NCBI RefSeq assembly: GCF_036785885.1 | Contig: NC_092322.1 | Coordinates: 14,964,466 to 15,028,465 of the forward strand | Reading direction: 5' to 3' | Source of the DNA: Coffea arabica | Lineage: Eukaryota; Streptophyta; Magnoliopsida; Gentianales; Rubiaceae | DNA: 64,000 bases | In this document: piece by piece, positions 24,076 to 34,992 of the stretch | Layout: each line of letters opens with the position of its first letter | Position numbering within the stretch: the first letter of the stretch is position 1 | Position numbers and translations under genes: made by a program | Notes under the pieces: generated by a model | Seen by the model: only the letters and a program-made list of their open reading frames with translations | Database searches by the model: none | Told to the model about the DNA's origin: nothing

Positions 24076-24118
<43 letters not shown>
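21439..24118. repeat. Segmental duplication, copy 2 (contains MADS gene 2)
   Basis: Direct repeat of 16199-19905, shorter because the 1.2-kb stretch of copy 1 is absent. After ATAGTCATGGCAAAT the two copies diverge and realign at CTTAATTAGTATT. It ends in a compound GC/AC/AT microsatellite (24063-24118), matching the short AC/AT tract at the end of copy 1. Confidence 0.9.
22164..23426 (-). CDS. Type I (M-type) MADS-box protein, copy 2
   Basis: Intact 420-residue paralogue of the 18120-19229 gene, nearly identical over the MADS region. The 51-residue length difference is fully explained by an internal tandem duplication of 153 bp covering the segment from HPLKKSTDGEID to VAEIDKM (helical ELVKILDSKIEAIK region). 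The duplicated helix has a few changes (KSKIEERIVK). The 37-residue acidic repeat is also present twice. The reading frame has survived the duplication of the locus and the insertion of 153 bp, which argues for selection or very recent origin. Start ATG and leader are the same as in copy 1. Confidence 0.85.
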   Translation of the reverse strand: MEKKALKSSKSKQSLNSKVSFKVCKNRVTGIKKKAMELALLCDIPVCVVIIDPSGKIQTWPENHNDVQSVLDKYSEKEQARSISAKNREHPPKKSTDGEIDPVELVKILDSKIEAIKNKIEERMVKNGAAAINVAEIDKMHPLKKSTDGEIDRVELVKILDSKIEAIKSKIEERIVKNGAAAINVAEIDKMDNAVDLFDFGQYEIDNAAEYLDAIDFLDQEETENPGKVLDFVDLDPDQDEKTSTAEYLDAIDFLDQEETQNPGKVLDFVDLDPDQDEKTSTLIQSPHQEEISQKRRFLGSGFSDWEESSTDFSDWDQLCTDWEKFSGDSGEGAEVSTDFDVRRQIPIDSDFDMLPQLQNSDPIGSSYENPLFTGYEFPQIPLETDIAMDDPMAELLQFGDFLSGDVGNSDFSIPFMAGF

Positions 24119-24123
<5 letters not shown>

Positions 24124-25776
24124 ATTAAAATTGTATTATACTAACAATAATTTATGCTATGCATTATTCATTGTTCTAATATTTAATATTGTTCAAGAAT
24201 TTTATAATACTAATTTGGGTTACTCTTCTATTAACTATCTAAATTTTTTTATTTACTTAACATTTTATACTTCTATTAAACTATAATTTTAAAGGGCAAA
24301 ATTTTAGAATTTTAGTCAGCCTAGTTTTAAGTCCGAAACTGGATGTGCAATAAATTAAAAGAGCCAAAATAGTTCAAATCCGAGCAAGCCGAGTCTAAGC
24401 CCACCAATTAAATTTTTTTCTGGGCCTAAGGTTGAGCTGATCATAACTTCACAAAAAAAAAAAAAGAAGCTCAATTCACAGCCAAACCTAGAGGACTTCC
24501 GAGTCAAGAAGGCAAGGGTCAGTTTGACTAGAAAAGGCAAGTGGCTATTTGGAAGAATTTGGACAAGATCTTGGTTGAAAATGATCTTGGATAAGTTGTT
24601 GAAATTTAAAATAAGGACGAATTCGAACATTTCTAAAGACAGAGATTTAGAAGATCAAATCAAATCGACTTACATATGGTAAGAAATCGTGAAAATATAA
24701 TTTTGATTAGAATTTGACCTTCCAAAATTCAAAATCAAGATAAAAATGAGGAAACTAAATTGACTAGACCAAAAGAGGGATATTAAATTGTTTGAAGTTA
24801 AATATTATGATTAAGAAGCACTAATTCAAGATAAAAGTATAAATAAGCATAGAGCTTACTAAACCACACAGCAAAACAAGTAAAAAAAAAAAAAAAATCA
24901 TATAAACTGACAGTGTAAAATTGTCTCACATACATACATATATGTATACATATATATATATATATAATTGGCATAGATGCACTAGAACCCCTCCTTTAAA
25001 TCTATAGTTACAATTGACACCTTAAATTAAAATCAAATTGAAAGTATAACCCAATTTGCGATTTAACTATAACCCATTTATTTTTTGGATTTGTCTCAGA
25101 TATTCAGAGAGCCACTAGTCAAATAGTATTCCACGTATTGATTTTGCTTTCAATATATTAAGTTCATGTGTGTCGATGAGTACCTAAAATACCGAACAAA
25201 ATCCTTTTTTTTATTTTTATTTTTGAAGGAAACCGTACAAAATCCTTAAGCCACGCATTGTCAATAGACACTAGTACAATGACAATCTTTTTTTTTTTTT
25301 TTTTTTTTTGTCACAACGTAACATTCCTATAACCTAATATATCCTAATTTAGGGGGAGGGGGAGCCAATGGAAGTAGAAACTCTATCGGAGAAAATTACC
25401 GAAGACAGCCACATATAGTGATAATAATAGTCACTCATCCATTATTTTTACATAAATTTTTTCTTTCGCACATAATCACACATTAGCTGCAAACACCCAG
25501 TATTTCCAATAATGATAAGTATAAATGTTGACAAATTGCATTTAACATCTGGTATCAATATTAACACAAGTGAGGAAAAAAAACATAAAGACAAAGATTA
25601 TGAAAATAATGATAAAACTATCGCATCTTTTGTTTCAATTAAAAGAGGAAAATAACAACAATGGGACACACATTTTTCAGCGTTATACAAAGGATGAATA
25701 GCCCATCCATTGAAAATTAGCTCAAATGTAGCGCAATTCCCATTTCAAGTTTTTTTTTTCGGGGTGTGGTGAGACA
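24119..25776. other. Intergenic, simple repeats only
   Basis: No gene recognised. It contains A and T homopolymer tracts (near 24880 and 25290-25309) and a CATA/TATA microsatellite at about 24928-24967. The minus-strand frame at 24355-24630 has no recognisable motif. Confidence 0.5.
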
Positions 25777-26374
25777 TAGGGCTGTCAACGGTCCGGGTCT
25801 AGACCCAGACCCGGATCGGATCCGTCAAATTTATCCGGGTATGGGTAGGGATTTAGTTCCGTTACCTGGACCTTGATCCGGATCCGTTTTGTCAAACAAA
25901 AAAACGGGTTGGATACGGAATATAATATTTCGACCCGTATTGGACCCGGATCCGGATATAAATAGATTAATAGTTTTAAAAATATATAATATTTATTAAT
26001 ATAATTTGATTAGGATGATGTATTTGAATAATCAATATAATTGGACCCGGATCATAATCAATATAATTTGATTAGAGTGATGTATTTGAGTAAGGTTAAT
26101 TTGATTTCTTTTCTTATTTGATTTTTTTTTGTATTAGTTAGAAATTAGTTTATAAATATATGTTTTTTTTCTCATTTTTGTTAGGAATTATAAATTTTGT
26201 TAGTTTTTTTTTGGGTAGACCCGGATTTGGATCCGGGATCCGTCGAATCCGGATCCGGAACATAGAGTAAAAGACCTGTCGGATAAACGGGTCGGATCCG
26301 GATCCGATATAGTGTGCTGGGTCCGGGTCTAGAATAATAAATTCCGGCCCGGATCCGGCCCGTTGACAAGCCTA
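25777..26374. mobile_element. hAT-type non-autonomous element
   Basis: The ends are TAGGGCTGTCAACGG (left) and, inverted, TAGGCTTGTCAACGG (right). They are flanked by the identical 8-bp word GTGAGACA at 25769-25776 and 26375-26382. TAGGG-type ends with an 8-bp duplication indicate the hAT superfamily. The interior carries many GATCCGG/CCGGATCC motifs near both ends and no transposase frame. Confidence 0.88.
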
Positions 26375-26382
26375 GTGAGACA

Positions 26383-27437
26383 TAGGCCAATCAATTGGGA
26401 TGGACTAGCCTGAACACTAGTTGTTCGGCCCACAATTTATTGGGTTGAGCCTTATGCAATATGAATTGAGTTGAGTTTGGAATAAAATATTTTGCCTAAA
26501 CAAATCTAGTTAAATGGTTGAATTTTAGACGGCAAACTATGAAGGTTTTTCTTCTTCTTCTTGTCTTTTTTTTTTTTTTTTAAACATTCCACCCCTAATT
26601 GTCAGGCACAAAATCATTCCACCCCTAACTGTGAGGCACAAAATTCGAACGTTCAATTTAGCAAGGGCGAAGACTCTAAAACCCTCCTCTGGCCATTAGA
26701 TCGATTTCAGCGATTGGTAGCTATATTATTTTTTTATCATAAAATTCAGGGTATTAGAAAAACATCTATAGATTGGTTGGTTATCTCATTTATTAATTGA
26801 AAACAATACATGACTTGAGTTTGGGCCAATCCGAATTCGTTTCAATACCCTACTTTTTTGGTGAGTGGAACATGAGCTACAAAAAAATATAAGTCTAATT
26901 GAGTTGAGTTGATATTTTGTGTGAGTTAGATTTGAGTGCGGCAAAATCTGACTCATATTATCCAATTAACAGGCCTAGTTGGACACCTAGGGATCAAATA
27001 TCTATTTTTCGTTTTTCGGTGGCAGACAAAGTTCAAGGTAAAATTTCTGAAGCACCACTACATATATATATATGTAGCTGGGTGAAAAAGCAATCAATCA
27101 TCTAAAACAAGAATATTTCCCAGAGAAAAGCAAAAAGGAAACGCGAAAGATTGAAGAATACGATTACAATAAATAGCCATCGACTAACTTGTTAATATCA
27201 TGGAACATAAGAAGTTGCTAACGTTAAAACTAAAGAAAACCTTTAACATTTCTTTCTAAGGAATCTGCTTGATCCTCAAATTCCTCGTTATAAGAAAATA
27301 TTCTACAAAAGAAAATCACAAAATCACCCTTTCAAAACATAATTTTCTCGGAATCCCTCTTCCTACTTTGATAACTGTAAACCAAAAATAAACAAACAAA
27401 TATATTGTTGCAACTTCAGAAGGTAGTAGCTTCACCA
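26383..27437. other. Intergenic, 3' side of the membrane-protein gene
   Basis: No gene recognised. A T tract lies at 26566-26580, with a local repeat of ATTCCACCCCTAA and AGGCACAAAAT (about 26587-26645). The last ~200 bases may be the 3' untranslated region of the gene on the minus strand. Confidence 0.5.
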
Positions 27438-27962
27438 TTAGTGCTTGATTTCATGATTAGTGTTCCAAAGTGATTGATATCCGTGAATCACGAACTCATA
27501 TGCTGTATATCTTGACAACCCATACCTTGGCTTCTTGATGTTTTCTTCACTTTGAACGCCCTTTTCAATGTCGGAGTCCTCATCGGGACAAAAAGAGGAC
27601 GGGGATGATTTTACTGCCCTGCCTCCGATGAAAATTCTCTCTAATATTGAGAAGCAATCAGCAAGAAGCACAAAAAGAAAAGCAGCACATATAACAACAT
27701 AAATTACGCCAATGGGAATCATAAAAGCGGCAAGGCCAATGTGGTATGCCCGCCCAGAACTGCCAACAGGCTCCTGGCTAGCCAGCTGAATGCAGTTGGT
27801 GGCTCCCATGATCGCAGCGTTTACTGCCATCCAAGTTGTGAACATGCAAAAGCCAATCAGGAGAAGACGATAACATGATTCTTCTGCTTCATCATCATCA
27901 TCATCACGGCCATAAGATGATTCTTTCCAACTGGGATTGTTGTTGCAGTCCATGTCTTCCAT
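27438..27962 (-). CDS. Uncharacterised two-helix membrane protein
   Basis: I do not recognise the family. It is a 174-residue frame. The N-terminus is acidic (MEDMDCNNN, then a DDDDDEAEES run). Two long hydrophobic segments follow: YRLLLIGFCMFTTWMAVNAA (about residues 33-52) and, after a short loop with AYHIGLAAF, MIPIGVIYVVICAAFLFVLL (about 80-100). The C-terminus is hydrophilic. The frame is open upstream to 28106, but a good acceptor (TTCCATCTTCCAG, about 27984-27996) lies just before the ATG at 27962. The upstream part is therefore probably an intron or leader, and I chose 27962. It probably sits in a membrane with both ends on one side. No enzymatic motif is seen. Confidence 0.65.
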   Translation of the reverse strand: MEDMDCNNNPSWKESSYGRDDDDDEAEESCYRLLLIGFCMFTTWMAVNAAIMGATNCIQLASQEPVGSSGRAYHIGLAAFMIPIGVIYVVICAAFLFVLLADCFSILERIFIGGRAVKSSPSSFCPDEDSDIEKGVQSEENIKKPRYGLSRYTAYEFVIHGYQSLWNTNHEIKH

Positions 27963-29045
27963 GAAGCACTTTCCTTCCCCCTGGAAGATGGAAATCCAAG
28001 AAAGTGAACTTCGATTATGTATTTGCCTGAAGATTGATTCTTGACTTCCAAAGAAACTGAACTTCAATCGTCTCTTGCTTGAAGAATGATTGATTCTTGA
28101 CTCCAACTGAGATTATATAGCGATCTGAATGGTGCAATATGGGAAACTGCAGCAGACACTGCAAGTTGCCAAAAAGTGGAGAACCGACTTACCATACTAT
28201 GGAAAGGAAATCTTGTCGCAGTTTTTGGAATCCTTCGTTCAATTTCCAATATCGATGGACAAGTTTCCATTCCCACACTTCCTTTTCCTTCGTTCAATAT
28301 CTAATTTCCTTTTTCATTTGTTGACAAAATTTTCTTAGACGAACTACTCAATGAGACCCTTGTCCTAGTTAGTCCAGTTTATGCTGTTAGGTGATTCCAA
28401 GGATTCACTTCTTGTAAATTTACATGTTACAATTCTTCGTCTAAAATTTTGGGTAATAGAACAAAAGAAATACGAAATTAAAGAGTGGCATTTTTGTTTT
28501 CCTAAAAAATTTCTTGTCATTTTTCACAGGTTTATTGTGTTCAAGATATTGCAAAAAGAATACAGACCAAAGGGATAAACAATTCAACTCATTGAAATTT
28601 CTAATCAACCAGGTCAAAAAGAAGAAAGACATTGGAACAAAGTAAGAGAAAAGAAAAGTATAAGAAGAAGGTCAAAGGTTCGAAAAGCACGAACTAGCAC
28701 ATGAATCAAATTCCCACTCAAGCGGGCACAAAATACTTGGGAGAGTTTAAGTGTAGCATATCTTTTGCAAACAATGATGGAGTCCTCAATTACGCAACGC
28801 GAAGTGTAGATGACTCCTGTACATGCTACAAGCGGAATATTCCACATAACTGCAAATCTGTTTCTTTTTTAAACAGTGGCAATTTGCCTAACTTCATGAG
28901 AAGCTGTCTAGATACCTATTACATTAACTATTGCTACTTTTGCTCTTCCACTCACCACCCATCCACAACCCTTCCACACCCAAAAACGCAGAAGAGGAAA
29001 AATGGAAAAGAAGGGTGTCATTCTATACAGATAGGAACATTACAG
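27963..29045. other. Intergenic between the membrane-protein gene and FAS2
   Basis: This is probably the leader/promoter of the left gene and the 3' untranslated region of FAS2. A 15-bp direct repeat GATTGATTCTTGACT occurs near 28032 and 28089. No further gene is recognised. The plus-strand frame at 28701-29279 overlaps FAS2 exon 12 on the opposite strand and is a shadow. Confidence 0.5.
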
Positions 29046-32000
29046 TCAGTCAATGACAATAGGAGTTATACGCCTTTTGGCAGGCTTATTTGCTGTGGGA
29101 GTGGCCAATGTAGCTGTGGAAGCTTGCTTTTCGTCATTATGAGCTTCAGCCTTCTCACTTTCTGCACCATCAAGGCTGTTGTCAGGCTCAGTTTTTGTGA
29201 AAGAAGCCCCTTGTGCCTGCTGCAGTGTTTTACAGTCATCCACGATGTTTCTCTCTTCTGCAAGATGAATCATGGCTGATCAGAAAATGACAATCATGAT
29301 TGGAAGACTTTGTGAGATGCATTTGTCAGTATAAGTTCAAAAATAAACCTGAAACAGGGACCGATGATCCCAGCTCCTGATTTTGAAATTCTAGGAGAGT
29401 ACAATAGCCATCTTGTGAGGACAATGCCAAATATTTGCCATTTGGTGACCTGTTCACATCAAAAAAGTATAAACAGTAAGCAACCAAAGTTCAGGATTTA
29501 CTTCTATCAGCATAGCTGCTGATAAGAGCAGCACTAAACCTAAAGAGAACAACTAAAAGTACCAGGCAATGTCAGTTATAGCTGCATAATGAAGTCCAGC
29601 CAGGATTGCTATTGGTTCAATACCCTCCGTATCATAGATATATAAAGAGTTCAAAGTGGCCAGCGCAAAGATAAGGCGATAAGGGAGCCTAAAGAAGTCA
29701 GCTGTACAATTACCAAGTGGATTTCTCATCAAATATAGAAGCCATACGGTACACTGAAAAGGATCTAGCATATGATTTTAACAAAAATTTACATGACTTT
29801 AATCCTCGCAAGCTAAATTTCACAGGGCAGAACCGCACTGCCACAACAGGTTTGCTGGCACCAGGAAGCATCAAAGCAGGTCTAAACGTTGACCAAAAAA
29901 AAAGGTTTAGTTAAACAAAAGGTACAGCCCTGTTAAATGAAAAATGTATCAACGGCCATGATTAATGTCCAAATAAGTTTGCAATTTCACATGTAATCTT
30001 AAGGACAAGAGTACATGGGGAAAAAATGCTAATCTATCATATCTAGAAACAAGCTGATAAGATTCTTGTGATTAAAATAAAAATGAAGAGTAGACTTACC
30101 TAGAAAGATCATTTCTAGAAAGGATATAGGCAGCATTTACTAATTCAGAAGATGGTGTATGTTTGAAAGAACCTGATAGAGCACATAAATCATTAGTAGC
30201 ATTCTAATGCATAAAACATTAACTGGCCTCTTAATCTCCAGTGAAAAATGACAAGAAAATATAGGAACAGGAGTAAGATGGTTCACTCCATGGCAACCAC
30301 ACCAACTGCACTGCTAACACAAAGCACATGAAAAAGATCTCCAGATAAGGATCAAAGATTGCATAGATGTTTATTTAGCAACATAAAAGTACATTTAGTC
30401 CAATATTCACTAGCACCATGTATGCAGGAAACCATCTAATATTTCCTCAATATAACTAAGTAATGAAGGTACGGCATTCCTCCTTTCTCCTTGATGTTTG
30501 GGAATGAACAATAAATAATAAAGGAGGATGTCAAAAATTCTGAGAGGTGAGGTGCAGTGCAGAGGAGAGGATAGATAATGCCAAGAGACAAAAAGAACTT
30601 ATTAAAGCAACTTATTAGAGAAATGTCAAAATAACAACTTATTAAAGCAATACCTGCAGGCACAAGTAAAAATGATCCATCAGGAGACCAAGCTAATCTT
30701 CGGAAAAAAGATGGCAGTGTCTCATCATGGAAGAGGTGATTTTTAGCTGTCTGCATTTTGATACCACATATAAGACTCTTAAAAAAAGGAAAAGAAAAAA
30801 AGAGATTTAGTTCTGGCATGTGCCAGCAGAAGAAATTTCTAACCTTGGATTCATCCGTAGTCTGTGGTTCCAACCTTGATATGACATACTGACAAATGTA
30901 GTTCATCCTATCATTTCCTTTTGTTTTAGATGGCTTGTTGACATAAATCCTGCAGGTTCTATCTGAGCTGAGCGAAGCTAAAAACTTAGCTAATGGATCC
31001 CATGCAACACCTTGGACATAATGAGAATGGCCATCTAAAATTTGATGCACAGAACCTGAAAGGTTAACATCAACCAATAGGTTTACTGAGAACAATGTCT
31101 GAACATCTAACAGCTTCATATTTTCTTCTGCATCTTCACTAACTATATGCACAAGAGCTATCAACTGATGCACAAATAATATAACAGCTCACATTCGCTG
31201 CCCTACCTTTATTCACATCCCATATGATACAAGTGTTGTCAACAGATCCAGAAATAAGAAATGTACCATCAGTGGACCACTGCAAGTCCAATACATCCTT
31301 ACGATGAAACCTAGAAAAGGTCATTAGTCAGTACGGAAGCAAAAGCAATACTCCTTGTCCTGAAATCATTCGCCTGCCATTGCTGCTGAGAATTCATATT
31401 GACATCAATCCATTTGATGCAGCAATGACAAGACATGTTATATAACTAGACCATGATTAGTTCACCACATTCTCAAACAGTAAGACAAGATCTTTTAATT
31501 AAGACTACAAAACAAAAGATTGTTTTTCTACCAAATGTATTATTACATGGTCTTGATTCTGGAGTCAGTCTTAAATTCTTGGGCTAGAATTAATTTGATG
31601 GGATCACTGCACCCAGGTATTTGTCAAACTGGCTAAGGTAAGGTCAAACATAAAATTGAACACTCCCATTCTCCCACCACCCATTATACACCCTGAAGGG
31701 TTCAAATTAATTATAAGTGACAAAAAGAGATAGCAATAGAAAGGAAATAATCCATAAGAGAAACAAGACTTAGTCAACTATCGGAATAAACATGACATCA
31801 GTGATAGCTTACGATAATATCTTCAAAAACTTCCATGTTTCTCCAGCATCATTAGAATGTAACTTCCATAGGACAAGTTCACCACCTATACTAGAAAAAG
31901 TTAAGCTTAGAAATTGACATCACAGATGTAGATACCAAGGCAGGTAATAAAAGAAAGGATATAACTAACAACAATTGAGTATGAAAAGCTGATTCCAGAA

Positions 32001-32339
32001 TCTTATTCATACCATCAGCGCCAGATGCCAGTTGTTCTCCTGCATAGTTACTGTGAATTAGATCTCCGAATTTACAGCAGACATGACAATGATAATTTTG
32101 GAAGTAATGAATACACAGGCAGACATATAAAGAGATTTTGGGGCCATACATTTAAGTTTAGCATAAAATCTCGATAAGGAAAGAAACGCTTAACCTGACA
32201 AACTAAAGGACTCTCGATGAAACTTCAAAAACTAATCAACAGAAAAAAACTTGGGAAAGCTGGTCATTCAAATGCAATCTTCCAGGTAAAAGCAAACCAA
32301 AACCAAACATATCTGAAAGTAACACCAATCAATAGAAAA

Positions 32340-32371
<32 letters not shown>

Positions 32372-33823
32372 CAAGCTCCCTGAACATTTCTCATCTTTTG
32401 AAGCTCCGAAATGCTATCATCATTATCAAACAAAATAAGGTCTGGAAAGTCCATTATTGTTGATTCGTCCTTGTCTTTCAGTACTAAAGGGAAAAAAAGA
32501 TCTTTTTAAGATGACATGCTGTGTTAGATAAGTTGAAGACTATTATGCTCAACTTTTGTCCATAAAGAAGTTGAATCATACTCATCCAGAGTGTGGAATG
32601 TGTTATGTGCAACTAGTAGACAGATGTTGGATTAGGAAGCTGTTCAACTTCAAGATTGAGATTGACTCCATTACAATGCACAGGCAACCAAAATAGCATC
32701 TTCATGCAAAACAAAAATCATGATTGTACAACCACTAAAACTTATCAACTGGGAAGATCTATAGGTTTCAGTACATGATATTATGTTCTATATTCTCTCG
32801 AGGAAAAAAGTTAATAAATACCAAGAATTATACATCATTGCAGTTATGCAATCAAAGATGATTGTTCTCTCCATTAAAAGCTTAGACGCACATAGAGGCT
32901 CACATTCTTAAAAATTGTAATACTGCATAACACATTGCAAGCATTTCAAATGAGAAAACTACTAACCCATGCTTAACAAAGGCAAGCAAATGAAGATCTC
33001 GATAATAGAACATAATATTCGTCTCTCAGATTACATATCATAATTGTTCTCAATCGGGAATACTCACAACCTTACCAGAAGGAGAAAAGCGAAGCACATT
33101 TACTGCTGAACCGTGGTAAGATAGGTTAGTTTTATATGAAGCTCCAGGACCCCTGTTTTGCTCTTCACCAGAACTTATCTCCCATAGCTGAAAATTGCAT
33201 TTTGAAAAGTCAAGAATTCACTTCACATTATGCCACATTTCACCAAAATCATTTCTTTTTCCAGAAAATAAACTTCTAACATCAAAGAAGTGAATCCCAG
33301 AAAGCCATTTTCTCTATAACTAAAGCATGCAGTACCGATCTTGATTCCCATTTCATTACTATACCAACCCGAAATGACCAAATCATGAAATATCTTTGCC
33401 ATTCTTTTGCCTTTCCATAGTAATTGCAGAAATATTAGGTAAAGCTTCAATTTTGCAGTCTAAATATAAATAAAGACAATTAAATACCAGCTTCAGATAT
33501 AATATTTAGAATTTTTTTATGTAAGACACACAAGTAAAGAAATGATAACACCAAATAAAAAAAAGAAAATCCACACAAATAAATTATAAAAAAGAGAAAT
33601 TTCGCACCTAACCAGGAATTAAAATTGTACATAAATTAAAAAAGAAAAGGGCATAACTGATAAATAAGCGAGAGGAAAAAATTAGTAGAAGGAAACGACG
33701 TAGTATCACCTTTATGTCGAAATCGGCACCGCCGGTAGCTAGGAGACCTGAGAGAGAGTGAAAATCTAGGGTTAAGACTGGCTTGGTGTCGTGCCAATTA
33801 ATTTGAACTGTTCCACCCTTCAT
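29046..33823 (-). CDS. FAS2: FASCIATA2, p60-type WD40 subunit of chromatin assembly factor 1
   Basis: The twelve exons, in order of transcription, are 33710-33823, 33076-33187, 32013-32039, 31813-31885, 31207-31310, 30844-31055, 30654-30750, 30100-30172, 29793-29881, 29563-29701, 29349-29449 and 29046-29257. All junctions are GT-AG with matching phase, for a 450-residue protein. It starts [20 protein letters not shown], the hallmark FAS2 N-terminus. WD-repeat landmarks include [52 protein letters not shown] and [12 protein letters not shown]. The C-terminus is a short charged tail ending PIVID. CAF-1 (FAS1, FAS2, MSI1) deposits H3-H4 behind replication forks in the nucleus. Exon 3 is a 27-nt microexon. 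Upstream there is an E2F-type site. An in-frame extension MKKGKKRRK lies before the chosen ATG but is not conserved in the family. Confidence 0.96.
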
Positions 33824-34049
33824 TTTCCTTCTCTTTTTCCCTTTTTTCACAAAAAAAAAATTGAAGTAATTGGAAAATCTTGAATGTTTTTGTGTTTCAG
33901 ACTTCTCTGGGGAGGGATTTGGGCAGAAGTTATTGGGGTTTAGATGAGGAAAATGTGAAGCAGAAAGAATTGATGAGCTTATTAGGGGTTTTGTGTGGGT
34001 TTTCGATTTGGGGGGGATTTGGGTTTATTGGGGAGGATGGGTCTGTTTT

Positions 34050-34061
34050 TTTGGCGGGAAA
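34050..34061. promoter_or_regulatory. E2F-type site upstream of FAS2
   Basis: The 12-bp TTTGGCGGGAAA fits the E2F consensus on both strands (TTTGGCGG, TTTCCCGCC). It is 227 bp upstream of the FAS2 ATG. S-phase genes, including CAF-1 subunits, are known E2F targets, so the position fits. Function is inferred. Confidence 0.65.
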
Positions 34062-34099
34062 TTGGTGGGAGAAGGCCGCGGCTTCATAAATAGTGTTGA

Positions 34100-34810
34100 A
34101 TTAGCTGTTTTTTAAGATGTTTTTTAAAATTTTACTGTATATGAAAAACTTTTTTATTATACATGTTTTTTGGATTGTTTTTTAGAGGTATTTTTAAAAT
34201 ATATTTTTGAATATTTTTATAATTTACAATTTTTTGGAATATTTTTTTTTTTAATTTTACACGAACTACACTATCCCCTCCCTTTTCCTCCCCTTCTCTT
34301 CTTTCTCTTCCTCTTCTCCTCCTCCTCCTCCCCTCCTTCCCCCCAACTCCAAACCACTCTCCTGCTCACAGGTGGTGGCTGCGATTTTAGCCACCACTCT
34401 AATCACGACCGTCTTGGTCGCGATCAAATTTGATCGTGACTAGAAAGGTTGCGGTTAGTCGAGGAGAAGGAAACCGGGGGCGGGAAAAGGGAAAAAAGAA
34501 AGGAGGAAGGAGAAGGAGAGAGAGGAAGAGGAAAAAAGGAGGAGGAGGAGGAGAGAGGGGGGAAAGATGGACGGAAAGAGATAGGAGAGAAGAGAGAGGG
34601 TCGTGGGTGTGGGGGTGGTGGCGGTAAGGTGGTTGCCATGGTTGTGGAGAGTAATGGGTAGTTGTATATTTTTTTGTATATTTGGAGTTGTTTTTTATAT
34701 ATTGTATGGATATGGTGTTTTTAGAGTTATTTTTGTTTATGTATTACTGTAACATTATAGATGAAAAAATTGTTTTTCAAAAAAGTCTGAATCCAAACAG
34801 ATGTCTTTTT
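34100..34810. repeat. Foldback-like element with mirrored pyrimidine and purine tracts
   Basis: An AT-rich flank (TTTTTTGGATTGTTTTTTAG near 34168) is followed by a C/T tract (about 34274-34350). A centre with a perfect palindrome GATCAAATTTGATC (34422-34435) comes next, with an inverted pair GGTGGCT...AGCCACC (34374-34395). A G/A tract follows (about 34457-34600), then another AT-rich flank ending in GAATCCAAACAG. The symmetry suggests a non-autonomous transposon able to fold back. Long open frames through the tracts are low-complexity artefacts. Confidence 0.5.
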
Positions 34811-34992
34811 AGAGAGAGGTGAGAACAAAATGAACGGTGAAGGAAAAAAGCGGAAATTTGCTAAATTAGTCCCTCACATTTTCAAAAAAAAAACTTTTTT
34901 ATCTCTCACATTTAAAACCAGCTACAATAGTCTTTTAGATATAAAAAAAAAAAAAAAAAGTAAGTCTGCTTGGTCCTAAAACTCATTTCACC

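Noticed and set aside
27963-28106. N-terminal extension of the membrane protein (48 residues from 28106)
   Set aside because: A strong acceptor just before the ATG at 27962 and an unconserved-looking Ser/Arg-rich extension favour a leader intron.
28701-29279. 192-residue plus-strand frame
   Set aside because: Opposite strand of FAS2 exon 12 and its 3' region; no family motif.
34424-34661. Overlapping Pro/Ser-rich and Gly/Arg-rich frames
   Set aside because: Low-complexity translation of the pyrimidine/purine tracts.
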